DNA of 26,342 nt from JBDLSO01 sp039799445 (GCA_039799445.1 JBDLSO010000001.1:1-26342); one strand, 5' to 3'; counted from the first letter of the stretch, positions 1 through 9,610 are shown. Numbers and translations are program-made. The notes: generated by a model from the letters alone, not told the origin.

Positions 1-1
1 A

Positions 2-2689
2 ATCAATGCCGAAGCAGACAACCTGATACATGTACGTATCGACAAAAAGCGAAAGTTCGGTATCGTGTCGCTACTGCGTGTATTTGGCATGGGAACAGAC
101 GAGCAAATACTTGCGTCATTTAGTAATGAGAAAACTCGCAAAGTGATAGCAGAATGTCTGGCAAGCGAGCCAACCAAAACACTCAGTGACTCATATATCG
201 ATATATACAAAAGACTACGCGATGGTGACCTCGCTACTCCTGAGAATGCAAAAGAATACATAGATGCACTATTCTCGGAAGCTCGCTATGACTTTTCGCT
301 CGTTGGGCGTCACCGATTCAACAAACGCTTTGGTAAGCCACTTGAAGGAAAGGAAGTAGAGCGAAAGACTCTTTCAAAAGAAGATCTTGTTGCTATTGTG
401 GACAATATAGTAGAGCTGAACTCAAATCCAAATGCAATACCAGACGATATAGACCACTTGGCATCACGCCGCGTGCGTTTCGTGGGTGAAATGATGCAAC
501 AGAAAATCCGTGTTGGTATGACACAGATGAAGCGAAATATTCAAGACCGTATGTCAGTTATCGACACTGAGACGACTCTTCCTATTGCGATTGTGAACCA
601 ACGTCCACTACAAGCTCGTATCAAAGAGTTCTTTACAACCAACCAACTTTCTCAGTTCATGAATCAAGAGAATGTACTTGCTGAAATCGAGCATTTGCGT
701 ACTCTCTCTGCGCTTGGGCCGGGAGGACTGACCAAAGAACGTGCAGGCTTCGAGGTGCGTGACGTACACAGTAGTCACTATGGACGTGTATGTCCTATTC
801 ATACACCAGAAGGTCCAAATATCGGACTCATCTTGCGTCTTTCGGTATACGCTCGCATCAATCAATTTGGTGTAATAGAGACTCCATATGTCAAAGTAAA
901 AGACGGTAGAATCACGGGCGAAGTAGTATATCTGAACGCTCTCGAAGAAGAGCTCTATACCATAGCGCATGCTGGAAACGACTACGATGCACAAGGGAAT
1001 TTCACTAGTGACCGTATCGAAGCTCGTATCAAAACCCACCCAGGAGTGGTAGGCAAAATGGACGTAGACTTCATCGATACTGCATCTGATCAAGCGTTCT
1101 CTATCGCGACAAATATGATTCCATTTTTGGAACACAATGACGCAAAGCGTGCTCTCATGGGTAGTAACATGCAAAAGCAAGCAGTGCCTTGTATTATCCC
1201 CGAAGCACCGCTTGTAGCTACTGGAACAGAATCAGAAGCAGCACGCTACACTGGTCGTATGATACTTTCTCCAGAAGATGGTGTCGTAAGCTATGTAGAT
1301 GCAAACAGAATAGTACTCGAAGGAAAGACAAAGAAGCATACATTTGAGCTTGTTACATTTTCACGTACAAACAGTTTTGTACTCTTTCACCAACGTCCAA
1401 TCGTTTCAACTGGACAAAAAATCAAAAAAGGTGATGTACTCGCCGATACCTCAACAACAGACGACGGACAAGTAGCACTCGGACAAAACTGTCTAGTAGC
1501 CTTCATGACATGGGGAGGACAAAACTATGAAGACGCTATCATTCTTTCTGAGAGATTAGTGAAGAATAGTAAATTCACCTCAGTACATATCGAAGAATTC
1601 GTAGTCAATGTCCGTGATACCAAGCTTGGGCCAGAGATTACAACTCACGATATACCAAATGTGGGTGAAGCAAAACTCAAAGACCTGGACGAAGACGGTA
1701 TCATACGTGTTGGTGCAGAGGTGCGCTCTGGAGATATTTTGGTTGGTAAAATCACACCAAAAGGAGAGACAGAACTCACACCAGAGGAGCGACTACTACG
1801 ATCTATATTCGGTGAGAAGGCTCGCGATGTGAAAGATACATCGCTTCGAATGGAGCACGGCAAACGCGGGCGTATTGTTTCTGTCAAAGTATTCTCACGA
1901 GAGCGTGGAGATAATTTGGAAAGTGGTATTATCAAACGCATATTCATAGAAGTTGCAGAACTTCGCAATATATCAGTCGGTGACAAGCTTGCAGGACGTC
2001 ACGGTAACAAAGGTGTTATCTCGACTATACTTCCGGTAGAAGATATGCCATATATGGCCGATGGAACTCCTGTTGATGTTGTGCTCACTCCGCTTGGTGT
2101 GGCATCTCGTATGAACCTCGGACAAATTCTCGAGCTTCACTTGGGTCTTGCTGCACATACTCTCAACTATCAAGCGATAGTACCAGCCTTCCAAGGTGCA
2201 AGTAGTACTGAAATCGCAGACGAACTAGAGAAAGCAGGATTCGCTCGCAATGGTAAAATGCCACTTTTTGATGGGCGAACTGGTGAAGAATTCGAGCAAG
2301 ACATTGCTGTTGGATATATGTATATACTCAAACTCCATCACATGGTGGAAGACAAGCTGCACATGCGTTCGATTGGACCCTACTCGCTTATCACACAACA
2401 ACCGCTCGGTGGGCGTGCACAAAGTGGAGGTCAGCGTTTCGGAGAAATGGAGGTATGGGCGCTCGAAGGATATGGTGCATCACATACACTACGTGAAATG
2501 CTAACAGTAAAATCAGACGATATAGTAGGGCGTTCAGCAACATTTGACTCTATCATCAAGGGACAAAAGATACGCGAACCAAATGCACCTGCATCGTTTA
2601 GTGTGATGCTCAATACACTACGAGGACTTTCACTCGATGTATCACTCGTTTCGGTCGACAATCGCAAAGACGATGAATCACGTGACTAA
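2..2689 (+). CDS. rpoB: RNA polymerase beta subunit, 5'-truncated by window edge
   Basis: This is the beta subunit of DNA-directed RNA polymerase, which with beta' forms the active centre. The reading frame is open to the left edge: the first in-frame codon is at base 2 and residues before the GTG at 65 already match RpoB (ending RIDKKRKFGIV), so that GTG is internal and roughly 200 N-terminal residues lie outside the window. Visible landmarks are the rifampicin pocket (bases 644-709), followed by the GPGGLTKERAGFEVRDVHSS block, CPIHTPEGPNIGLI, GGQNYEDAI, the GDKLAGRHGNKGV segment that contacts nucleic acid, and the C-terminal clamp segment GGRAQSGGQRFGEMEVWALE. The pocket carries Asn at E. 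coli position 516 and Thr at 529, where Asp and Arg are usual. rpoC follows after 23 bases, as in most bacteria. The family call is certain; only the 5' end is unseen. Confidence 0.98.
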   Translation: MNAEADNLIHVRIDKKRKFGIVSLLRVFGMGTDEQILASFSNEKTRKVIAECLASEPTKTLSDSYIDIYKRLRDGDLATPENAKEYIDALFSEARYDFSLVGRHRFNKRFGKPLEGKEVERKTLSKEDLVAIVDNIVELNSNPNAIPDDIDHLASRRVRFVGEMMQQKIRVGMTQMKRNIQDRMSVIDTETTLPIAIVNQRPLQARIKEFFTTNQLSQFMNQENVLAEIEHLRTLSALGPGGLTKERAGFEVRDVHSSHYGRVCPIHTPEGPNIGLILRLSVYARINQFGVIETPYVKVKDGRITGEVVYLNALEEELYTIAHAGNDYDAQGNFTSDRIEARIKTHPGVVGKMDVDFIDTASDQAFSIATNMIPFLEHNDAKRALMGSNMQKQAVPCIIPEAPLVATGTESEAARYTGRMILSPEDGVVSYVDANRIVLEGKTKKHTFELVTFSRTNSFVLFHQRPIVSTGQKIKKGDVLADTSTTDDGQVALGQNCLVAFMTWGGQNYEDAIILSERLVKNSKFTSVHIEEFVVNVRDTKLGPEITTHDIPNVGEAKLKDLDEDGIIRVGAEVRSGDILVGKITPKGETELTPEERLLRSIFGEKARDVKDTSLRMEHGKRGRIVSVKVFSRERGDNLESGIIKRIFIEVAELRNISVGDKLAGRHGNKGVISTILPVEDMPYMADGTPVDVVLTPLGVASRMNLGQILELHLGLAAHTLNYQAIVPAFQGASSTEIADELEKAGFARNGKMPLFDGRTGEEFEQDIAVGYMYILKLHHMVEDKLHMRSIGPYSLITQQPLGGRAQSGGQRFGEMEVWALEGYGASHTLREMLTVKSDDIVGRSATFDSIIKGQKIREPNAPASFSVMLNTLRGLSLDVSLVSVDNRKDDESRD

Positions 2690-2712
2690 TTACTCTGACA
2701 TAGAAAATATTT

Positions 2713-5700
2713 ATGAAAACAATTGATACAAAAAACTTCAACGCAATCGGAATCAAATTAGCTTCTCCAGAGGCTATACTCGGTTGGTCATATGGTGAAG
2801 TTACAAAACCTGAGACAATCAACTACCGTACAGGACGTGCAGAACGCAGCGGTTTATTTGACGAGAAAATATTTGGACCAACAAAAGATTACGAATGCTA
2901 CTGCGGGAAATACCGTCGTATTCGTTACAAAGATATAGTATGTGAAAAATGCGGGGTAGAAGTAACCAAAGCTATTGTTCGTCGCGAGCGAATGGGGCAT
3001 ATTGAGCTTGCATCTCCTGTGGCTCACGTATGGTTCTTGCGTGGTATTCCAAGTCGTATTCCACTACTACTGAACACACCACTCAACCAAGTAGAGAAGG
3101 TTGTGTACTTTGCAGCTTACATCATCACAAAAGTAGACGAGGCAGAAAAAGAAATCATCAAGAAAAATCTTGATTCGGAATTCAAATCAAAAATAAAACT
3201 AGCAGAAAGCGAAGATACTCGAGAGAAACTAAGCTCACTACTCGGTTCAACAAAGAAAGAAATAGACGAGCTAGCGCTTGGTAATGTGCTTGACGAGTCT
3301 GTCTATCACAAATATGTAGTAAAATACGGAACTTGTTTTGAAGCTGGAATTGGAGCAGAAGCTATATTCAATATATTAAAAGGTATAGATCTCAAAGCAC
3401 TTGAAACATTTATCGCAGAGAATATCGCAAGTTACAGTACTATAGATAGAGAAAAAGCAGAGAAAAGACTTTCGCTTGTTCGCTCACTGATTTCTTCAAA
3501 ACAACGACCAGAATGGATGTTCATTACTCATTTGCCAGTTATACCACCTGATCTTCGTCCTATGGTTGCCCTTGAAGGTGGTCGCCACGCAACATCAGAC
3601 GTGAATGACTTGTATCGCCGTGTTATCAATAGAAACAATCGTCTTCGCAAACTCAAAGAGATAGGTGCGCCAGACGTGATCCTTCGTAATGAAAAACGTA
3701 TCTTGCAAGAAGCTGTAGACGCGCTTATAGACAATTCACAAAGACGCGGACAAGATGCGATTATGAATCAATCACAAAAGAGACAGCTCAAATCTCTTTC
3801 TGACTCACTCAAATCAAAACAAGGACTCTTTCGTCAGAATCTACTCGGTAAACGTGTAGACTATTCAGGACGTTCGGTGATTGTGGTTGGACCTGATCTT
3901 GATTTGAACCAATGCGGTCTTCCAAAACACATGGCACTTGAATTGTTCAAACCATTTATCATCTCTAAATTACTTTCGAGTGAGCAAGCATTCAATATCC
4001 GTGGTGCAAACAAATTGATAGAAGAAGGCGACCCAGAAGTATGGGCAATACTCGAAGAAGTGATCAAGGGAAAGTATGTACTCTTGAACCGTGCGCCGAC
4101 ACTTCACCGCTTGGGTATACAAGCTTTCAATCCAAAACTTATCGAGGGTAATGCTATACAATTGCACCCGCTTGTATGTTCTGCATTCAATGCAGACTTC
4201 GACGGAGACCAGATGGCAGTGCATGTGCCACTTTCAGAGAAATCACAAGATGAAGCTCGTACTCGTATGTCAGCTGCAATCAATATATTGAAACCAGGAA
4301 GTGGAGATATAGTATTGTTGCCACAACATGATATCATTCTCGGCTCATTCTGGATGACCAAGGACATCGAAGGAGAGAAGGGCGAAGGTAAGATGTTTGC
4401 CACACCCAACGAAGCTATTACAGCTTTGGAGTTCGGACATGTTTCATACCGCGCAAAGATATATGTATTGCCGACTGATACTGCAAAGTATTCTGTATTC
4501 GAAGGAAAAGTATTCCAAACAACAGTAGGAAGACTACTCTTTAATGCTGCACTTCCATCTGACTATCCATATATCAACGAAGTAATAGAGAAAAAATATC
4601 TCGGAGTTTTGTTTGACAATGTGATAGAGAAATATGGTGTTGAAAATGTATCATCTATATTTGATAAAATCAAAAAGTTTGGTTTCAAATATGCGACAAA
4701 GTCTGGTGTCACATGGAGTATGGACGATGTACGAGCGCACAATAGTAAAGGTGCGTTGGTGCAAGCAGGAAGAGACAAAGAGTACGCTGTGCGAAACGAC
4801 TTCGAAGAGGGGCTACTCTCAGATGAAGAGCGTTATGAAAAAGTAATTGAAATCTGGCAGAATGTTGTCAATCAAATACAAAAACTAGTACCAGAATCAA
4901 TCGAGAAAGATGGATCTGTATACGATATGTTCACTTCTGGTGCCCGTGGTAGTATCGGACAAATCTCACAAATGGCTGGTATGAAGGGTCTTATCCAAAA
5001 CAATCAAGGTAGGGTAACCGACTATCCGATTGTCTCATCTTACAAAGAAGGATTAACACCACTTGAATACTTTATTACAACTCATGGTGCCCGCAAAGGA
5101 CTCTCTGACACTGCTCTCAATACTGCAAAAGCTGGGTACCTCACTCGACGTCTTGTTGATGTGGCTCAAGATGCAGTTGTTTCAGAAATCGATTGTGGTA
5201 CTAAAGAAGGTAAATCTATTAAACGTGCAAGTGCATCTGGTATAGAGATTCCATTCTCAAAGAGTCTGCGTGGACGTATAGTAGCGAAAGATATTGTAGA
5301 TCCAGCAACAAATACGACATTGTTTAAAAAAGGAACACTACTCACAAAGAAGGATGCGTTACTGGTAGAACAAACATCACTTGAAACTGTCGAAGTATTT
5401 TCTCCGCTGACATGTAAGTCAATACATGGAGTATGTCAAAAATGTTATGGTACAGATCTTGGACGCAATCGTATTGTAGCGCTTGGTGAAGCGGTTGGTA
5501 TCGTTGCAGCACAAGCCGTAGGTGAACCAGGAACACAGCTGACAATGCGTACAATACACTCGGGAGGTGTAGCGGGTGTTGATATCACACAAGGTCTACC
5601 ACGTGTCGAAGAGATTTTCGAACGTCGTATGCCAAAAAGTCCAGCTATTGTATCTCATACAAACGGTGAAGTACTTGGTATCAAACAAGAAGGCAAAGAA

Positions 5701-6339
5701 AAAATCATTGTTGTGCTCTCTGATGAAGGTGAGAAATCAAAGAAAAAAGATATTAAAGAAATTGAGTACTCAGTACCGTTCCGACGTATCATACAAGTCA
5801 AAGTTGGTCAGCGTGTAACACGTGGTCAATTGCTGACAGATGGTTCGGCTGATATAGATGAATTATTCAAATACGGTGGTAAAGAAATTGCCGAAGAATA
5901 TATCATCAATGAAATCAATAAAGTCTATGAACTACAAGGTGCGTCAATTTCGCGAAAGCATATAGAAATTATTATTAGACAAATGTTCGGTAGACTACGT
6001 GTTCGTGAAGTTGGAGATAGTAAGTTTAGCCAAGGAGACTTAGTAGAGCGTTCAGTATTTATGACTGAAAACAATCAATTACTAGAGCGTCATTTACTTC
6101 CTGCAATAGGCGAACCAGTAGTACTTGGTATCTCAGAGGTCTCACTCTCAACTGAAAGTTGGTTATCGGCTGCATCGTTCCAAAATACAACACGTGTACT
6201 TATCGGTGCTGCTGTCAAAGGCTCTATCGACTCACTACGTGGACTCAAAGAAAACGTTATCATCGGTCGTCTCATACCAGCAGGAACTGGAATAGAAGAA
6301 GAAGTAGAGGACTATTCAGACGAGGCAAGCGAGTATTAA
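2713..6339 (+). CDS. rpoC: RNA polymerase beta' subunit
   Basis: This is the catalytic beta' subunit, 1208 residues, a complete bacterial form without a large lineage-specific insert. The N-terminal zinc site uses C62, C64, C77 and C80 (CYCG...CEKC). The magnesium-binding catalytic loop NADFDGDQMAVH has its three Asp at 495, 497 and 499. The second zinc site is complete: one Cys in EIDCGTKEG and three in TCKSIHGVCQKC, followed by the bridge-helix/trigger-loop region with GEPGTQLTMRTIHSGG. The ATG at 2713 gives a canonical N-terminus (KNFNAIGIKLASPE) and lies 23 bases after rpoB with no Shine-Dalgarno sequence. dnaG begins about 20 bases downstream, so the two RNA polymerase genes probably share a transcript with the primase and sigma genes. 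Confidence 0.98.
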   Translation: MKTIDTKNFNAIGIKLASPEAILGWSYGEVTKPETINYRTGRAERSGLFDEKIFGPTKDYECYCGKYRRIRYKDIVCEKCGVEVTKAIVRRERMGHIELASPVAHVWFLRGIPSRIPLLLNTPLNQVEKVVYFAAYIITKVDEAEKEIIKKNLDSEFKSKIKLAESEDTREKLSSLLGSTKKEIDELALGNVLDESVYHKYVVKYGTCFEAGIGAEAIFNILKGIDLKALETFIAENIASYSTIDREKAEKRLSLVRSLISSKQRPEWMFITHLPVIPPDLRPMVALEGGRHATSDVNDLYRRVINRNNRLRKLKEIGAPDVILRNEKRILQEAVDALIDNSQRRGQDAIMNQSQKRQLKSLSDSLKSKQGLFRQNLLGKRVDYSGRSVIVVGPDLDLNQCGLPKHMALELFKPFIISKLLSSEQAFNIRGANKLIEEGDPEVWAILEEVIKGKYVLLNRAPTLHRLGIQAFNPKLIEGNAIQLHPLVCSAFNADFDGDQMAVHVPLSEKSQDEARTRMSAAINILKPGSGDIVLLPQHDIILGSFWMTKDIEGEKGEGKMFATPNEAITALEFGHVSYRAKIYVLPTDTAKYSVFEGKVFQTTVGRLLFNAALPSDYPYINEVIEKKYLGVLFDNVIEKYGVENVSSIFDKIKKFGFKYATKSGVTWSMDDVRAHNSKGALVQAGRDKEYAVRNDFEEGLLSDEERYEKVIEIWQNVVNQIQKLVPESIEKDGSVYDMFTSGARGSIGQISQMAGMKGLIQNNQGRVTDYPIVSSYKEGLTPLEYFITTHGARKGLSDTALNTAKAGYLTRRLVDVAQDAVVSEIDCGTKEGKSIKRASASGIEIPFSKSLRGRIVAKDIVDPATNTTLFKKGTLLTKKDALLVEQTSLETVEVFSPLTCKSIHGVCQKCYGTDLGRNRIVALGEAVGIVAAQAVGEPGTQLTMRTIHSGGVAGVDITQGLPRVEEIFERRMPKSPAIVSHTNGEVLGIKQEGKEKIIVVLSDEGEKSKKKDIKEIEYSVPFRRIIQVKVGQRVTRGQLLTDGSADIDELFKYGGKEIAEEYIINEINKVYELQGASISRKHIEIIIRQMFGRLRVREVGDSKFSQGDLVERSVFMTENNQLLERHLLPAIGEPVVLGISEVSLSTESWLSAASFQNTTRVLIGAAVKGSIDSLRGLKENVIIGRLIPAGTGIEEEVEDYSDEASEY

Positions 6340-6360
6340 TACATTGAAACCACATTGAAT

Positions 6361-8055
6361 ATGAATCCTGTAGAACAAATAAAAGAAAGGATTTCAATAC
6401 TAGATGTGGTTTCAACGTATGTGCGTGTCGAAAAATCTGGCAATCAATACAAAGCACGTTGCCCATTTCACAATGAAAAAACTCCGAGCTTCTACGTATC
6501 ACCCAGTAGAAATTCATTTCATTGTTTTGGTTGTGGAGTAAGTGGTGATATATTTAGCTTTATTGAAAATATAGAACACATCCCATTTAGAGAAGCTTTG
6601 GTACTCCTTGCAGAGAGAGCTGGTGTCAGTCTCGACAATCGAGGAAACAAAAACAATGGCTCGCTACTTGAAATACTTGCCGAAACCACACAATTTTTCA
6701 AGACCTCACTTCAAAAACACCCAAGCGTACTTGCGTATGCACTTGGAAGAGGTATGACTGAAAGCACACTTGATGAATTCAATGTTGGTTACTCTGAAGT
6801 AGCTTGGCGAACAGTGTATGAGCATCTAAAAAAGTCTGGTTTTGCAGATGAAGATATAGAGAAGTCTGGTGTTGTTATCAAAAGTGAAAAAGGATACTAT
6901 GATAGATTTCGCGGGAGACTTATGTTTCCTATACAATCACCAAGTGGCAAAGTTGTTGGTTTTACAGGTAGGGTCTTGCCTGAAATAGAGAAGGCGAGCG
7001 ATAAGCCACTGGCAAAATATGTTAATACACCAGAAACAGAACTGTATCACAAGTCCAAAATACTGTTTGGGTATGACAAAGCAAAGTCAAAAATAGCAGA
7101 TGAAGACTTGTGTATAGTTGTAGAAGGGCAGATGGATGTGATACTGTCACACCAATGTGGTATGACAAACACGGTAGGGGTGAGCGGTACAGCCTTTACA
7201 GAAGAGCAGCTCACACTCATACTACGAATGACCAAAAATATCGCACTTTCGTTTGACTCAGACAAGGCAGGACAAAGTGCAATGCTTCGTAGTGCAGAAC
7301 TTGGACTTCTTGCAGACGCAAATATAGAAATCATACATCTCGGTACACAAAAAGATCCAGCAGATATCATAGTCCAAGATCCAAATATCTGGTACAAAAA
7401 AATACAAGAGAGAGTGCATGTTATTGACTATTTACTAAAAACCATTCGCACCGAACTTAGCGACGACAGAAACTTCGCATTAGAGGTAAAGAGAGTTGTG
7501 CTACCTCTCACTAGTCGAATCAAGAGTCATATAGACAGGGAATACTTTCTAAAGAAAATAGCAGCATCACTTCAAGTATCAATTGAGTCAGTACATGAAG
7601 ATTTGAAGCAATACATTTCTGTGCATCCAATATCAGAGGAAATCGAAACACCCAAAACCACCAACAAGAACACTTCGAGGCTTGTATCAACGTACGAAGA
7701 ATTAATTGGACTCATTGAGCTGCATAGTGATATACTTTCAGACGAAGTACGTATATTGCTACAAGAAATATACACTCATAATGCAGCAGAGATAATACCC
7801 TATGATGAGTTTCCAGAATCAGAAAAAATACGACTACAAATCAGAGCAGATATATTGAACCCAGACCCTGATTCGAGAAGAAAAAATGTACCGATTATTC
7901 TGATGGAGTTGCGTGAGCGTTTACTTGATACACAAATAGAAAAGTTGCATACCGATATTTCACTACATGAATCCGAACAATTACTAGCTACTTATCATGA
8001 ATTAATTAAAAAACGTAATATTATTAGAGATAACAAAAATACAAAACAAAAATAA
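6361..8055 (+). CDS. dnaG: DNA primase DnaG
   Basis: DnaG synthesises RNA primers for replication. The N-terminal CHC2 zinc finger has C34, H37, C55 and C58 (CPFHNEKTPSF...FHCFGCG). It is followed by the RNA-polymerase core, with GRLMFPI and VVGFTGRVL. The Toprim domain shows VVEGQMDV (usual EGYMDV), the Gly-rich VSGTAFT, and the metal-binding FDSDKAG. The last ~200 residues correspond to the poorly conserved helicase-interaction region. The length of 564 residues is normal. I chose the ATG at 6361 over the in-frame TTG at 6355, which would add only two residues; neither has a Shine-Dalgarno sequence. The stop codon is one base away from the sigma-factor ATG, so translation is probably coupled. 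The rpoBC-dnaG-rpoD order resembles a fusion of the rpoBC operon with the dnaG-rpoD part of the classical macromolecular-synthesis operon. Confidence 0.96.
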   Translation: MNPVEQIKERISILDVVSTYVRVEKSGNQYKARCPFHNEKTPSFYVSPSRNSFHCFGCGVSGDIFSFIENIEHIPFREALVLLAERAGVSLDNRGNKNNGSLLEILAETTQFFKTSLQKHPSVLAYALGRGMTESTLDEFNVGYSEVAWRTVYEHLKKSGFADEDIEKSGVVIKSEKGYYDRFRGRLMFPIQSPSGKVVGFTGRVLPEIEKASDKPLAKYVNTPETELYHKSKILFGYDKAKSKIADEDLCIVVEGQMDVILSHQCGMTNTVGVSGTAFTEEQLTLILRMTKNIALSFDSDKAGQSAMLRSAELGLLADANIEIIHLGTQKDPADIIVQDPNIWYKKIQERVHVIDYLLKTIRTELSDDRNFALEVKRVVLPLTSRIKSHIDREYFLKKIAASLQVSIESVHEDLKQYISVHPISEEIETPKTTNKNTSRLVSTYEELIGLIELHSDILSDEVRILLQEIYTHNAAEIIPYDEFPESEKIRLQIRADILNPDPDSRRKNVPIILMELRERLLDTQIEKLHTDISLHESEQLLATYHELIKKRNIIRDNKNTKQK

Positions 8056-8056
8056 T

Positions 8057-9451
8057 ATGAAAAAAATTGTAAAAAAAGTGAATAAAATAGTATCAAAAAA
8101 AGTAGTTAAGAAAGTTACTAAAAAAAGTGTGGTGAAAAAGGTAGTGAAACCAATTGCAAAGAAAGTAACCAAAAAGGTCGCTCCAAAAAAAGCAGTAGTT
8201 AAGAAAGTAGTCAAAAAGATAGTCAAGAAAGTAGTCAAAAAGATAGTCAAGAAAGTAGCCACAAAAGCTGCAGCCAAAAAAGTAGCTCGACCAGTTATCA
8301 AAAAAGTAGCAAAAAAAGAGACAACTACAAAAGTGGCACCCAAAAAGGCTGTGACACAAAAAAAAGTGCAGCCAAAGGTTACACTTACACAGGAACAAGA
8401 AGAATGGCTACGCAAAGAGAATCTACTTATCGAAAAAGGCACGAAAACAGGCTTTACAACATTTGATGAAATTCTAAAACAATTTCCAACAATTGAGACA
8501 GATATACTTTTTCTTGACGAACTACAACAAAAACTTGAAGAAGCGGGTATTGAGGTACTTGAAGGCGGAAACCTACTTGATCTTGACCAAGTAGACGCAA
8601 TTGCAAAAGAAGAAGGTAGTCACGATTCTATACAAATGTATCTCCGTGAAATTGGGCGATACCCACTTATCAATGGACAAGAAGAGCGTGAACTTGCTCA
8701 ACGTATTGAGCAAGGAGATAACGAAGCGAAACAAGTACTTGCCAAGGCCAACTTACGTCTCGTTGTATCTATAGCAAAAAAATACGTGGGAAGAAGTTCA
8801 GATCTCACACTACTTGATCTCATACAAGAAGGCAATCTTGGGCTATTCAAAGCAGTAGATAAATTCGACTGGAACAAAGGCTTTAAGTTTAGTACATATG
8901 CAACATGGTGGATTCGTCAATCAATCACTAGAGCATTGGCAGACCAGTCGCGTACGATTCGTATACCAGTACATATGGTAGAAACTATCGCCAAATACAA
9001 GCAAGTGTTCCGTCGTCTATCACAAGATCTTGGACGTGACCCTCTTGCAGAAGAGATAGCTATGGAAATGGGAGTTGATGTAGAAAAAGTACATATCATC
9101 GAAAATATCAATCAAGATACCGTGTCTTTAGAGAAGCCGATTGGAGATGACGAAGACAAATCAACACTGGGTGAGTTCATTGCAGATGACAAAATACTTT
9201 CACCTGACCAAGAATCTTCACGTCGCATACTTGCTGACCAAATCAATGAGATATTGAGTGATTTATCTGAAAAAGAACGCAAAATTGTAGAAATGAGAAA
9301 TGGACTTGGGGAGTACGATGGAGTGATGCACACTCTCGAAGAGGTAGGACTAGAATTTGCTGTCACACGCGAACGCATACGACAAATAGAAGCCAAAGTA
9401 CATGAGAAGATTCGCGATCATCACAAAATAGAGCGATTGAGAAACTACTAA
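8057..9451 (+). CDS. rpoD: Primary sigma-70 factor with Lys-rich N-terminal extension
   Basis: This is the primary sigma factor directing polymerase to -10/-35 promoters. Residues 1-108 are an unusual basic tail: 43 Lys, one Glu and no Asp, built of KKVV/KKIV-type repeats. Residues about 125-170 resemble region 1.1. Region 1.2 starts near 189 (DSIQMYLREIG), region 2 spans about 225-300 including the -10-recognising YATWWIRQSITRAL, region 3 spans 303-380, and region 4 spans 385-460 with the -35-recognising helix (TLEEVGLEFAVTRERIRQIE). All parts needed for a housekeeping sigma factor are present, consistent with the TATACT/TTGACA-like promoters seen here. The ATG lies one base after the dnaG stop. 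No alternative in-frame Met removes the tail and keeps region 1.1 (the next Met is in region 1.2), so the tail is probably translated. Confidence 0.95.
   Translation: MKKIVKKVNKIVSKKVVKKVTKKSVVKKVVKPIAKKVTKKVAPKKAVVKKVVKKIVKKVVKKIVKKVATKAAAKKVARPVIKKVAKKETTTKVAPKKAVTQKKVQPKVTLTQEQEEWLRKENLLIEKGTKTGFTTFDEILKQFPTIETDILFLDELQQKLEEAGIEVLEGGNLLDLDQVDAIAKEEGSHDSIQMYLREIGRYPLINGQEERELAQRIEQGDNEAKQVLAKANLRLVVSIAKKYVGRSSDLTLLDLIQEGNLGLFKAVDKFDWNKGFKFSTYATWWIRQSITRALADQSRTIRIPVHMVETIAKYKQVFRRLSQDLGRDPLAEEIAMEMGVDVEKVHIIENINQDTVSLEKPIGDDEDKSTLGEFIADDKILSPDQESSRRILADQINEILSDLSEKERKIVEMRNGLGEYDGVMHTLEEVGLEFAVTRERIRQIEAKVHEKIRDHHKIERLRNY
8201..8258 (+). repeat. 24-bp tandem repeat in the sigma-factor Lys-rich tail
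   Basis: Two exact 24-base units (8201-8224 and 8225-8248) are followed by a partial third copy (8249-8258). The unit is in frame and encodes KKVVKKIV, so length changes by whole units would keep the frame. More diverged copies of the same theme occupy most of 8057-8380. This suggests the tail grew by slipped-strand or unequal duplication. Confidence 0.85.
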
Positions 9452-9454
9452 ATT

Positions 9455-9610
9455 ATGTTTGATTCAGATATATCTGAATATGTGTTTAATAAAATAATCT
9501 CAAACGAGAATAAGTTGATTTTTAAGACATTTTATGTTATAATATTTTTATTACTCATCTTACTTTTTGTAGGGATACTCTGGACTAGAATCAGTCAATA
9601 TATAAAATAA
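9455..9610 (+). CDS. Small single-pass membrane peptide (51 aa) between rpoD and obg
   Basis: This 52-codon frame (ATG at 9455, TAA at 9608-9610) fills the otherwise empty gap between the sigma factor and obg. Its stop overlaps the obg start in a TAATG junction, an arrangement typical of translationally coupled genes. The peptide begins MFDSDISEYVFNKI, has a strongly hydrophobic segment at about residues 26-43 (VIIFLLLILLFVGILW at its core) and ends with a short basic tail (RISQYIK). It is predicted to be a single-pass inner-membrane peptide. I do not recognise a family. The tight fit (3 bases after the upstream stop, 1-base overlap downstream) is the main evidence that it is a real gene. Confidence 0.7.
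   Translation: MFDSDISEYVFNKIISNENKLIFKTFYVIIFLLLILLFVGILWTRISQYIK

Noticed and set aside
1..64. Possible N-terminally truncated or frameshifted rpoB starting at GTG 65
   Set aside because: The same frame is open and RpoB-like to the window edge, so the gene is simply cut by the window.
608..1180. 190-residue minus-strand frame inside rpoB
   Set aside because: It is antisense to conserved RpoB, Cys/Tyr/His-rich in a random-looking way, with no recognisable domain.
8002..8442. Minus-strand 146-residue frame that looks like a Phe/Thr/Leu-rich membrane protein
   Set aside because: It is the exact antisense of the Lys-rich repeat of the sigma factor; AAA/AAG/GTA codons read backwards give TTT/CTT/TAC and create false hydrophobicity. 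The sense frame continues into real sigma domains.
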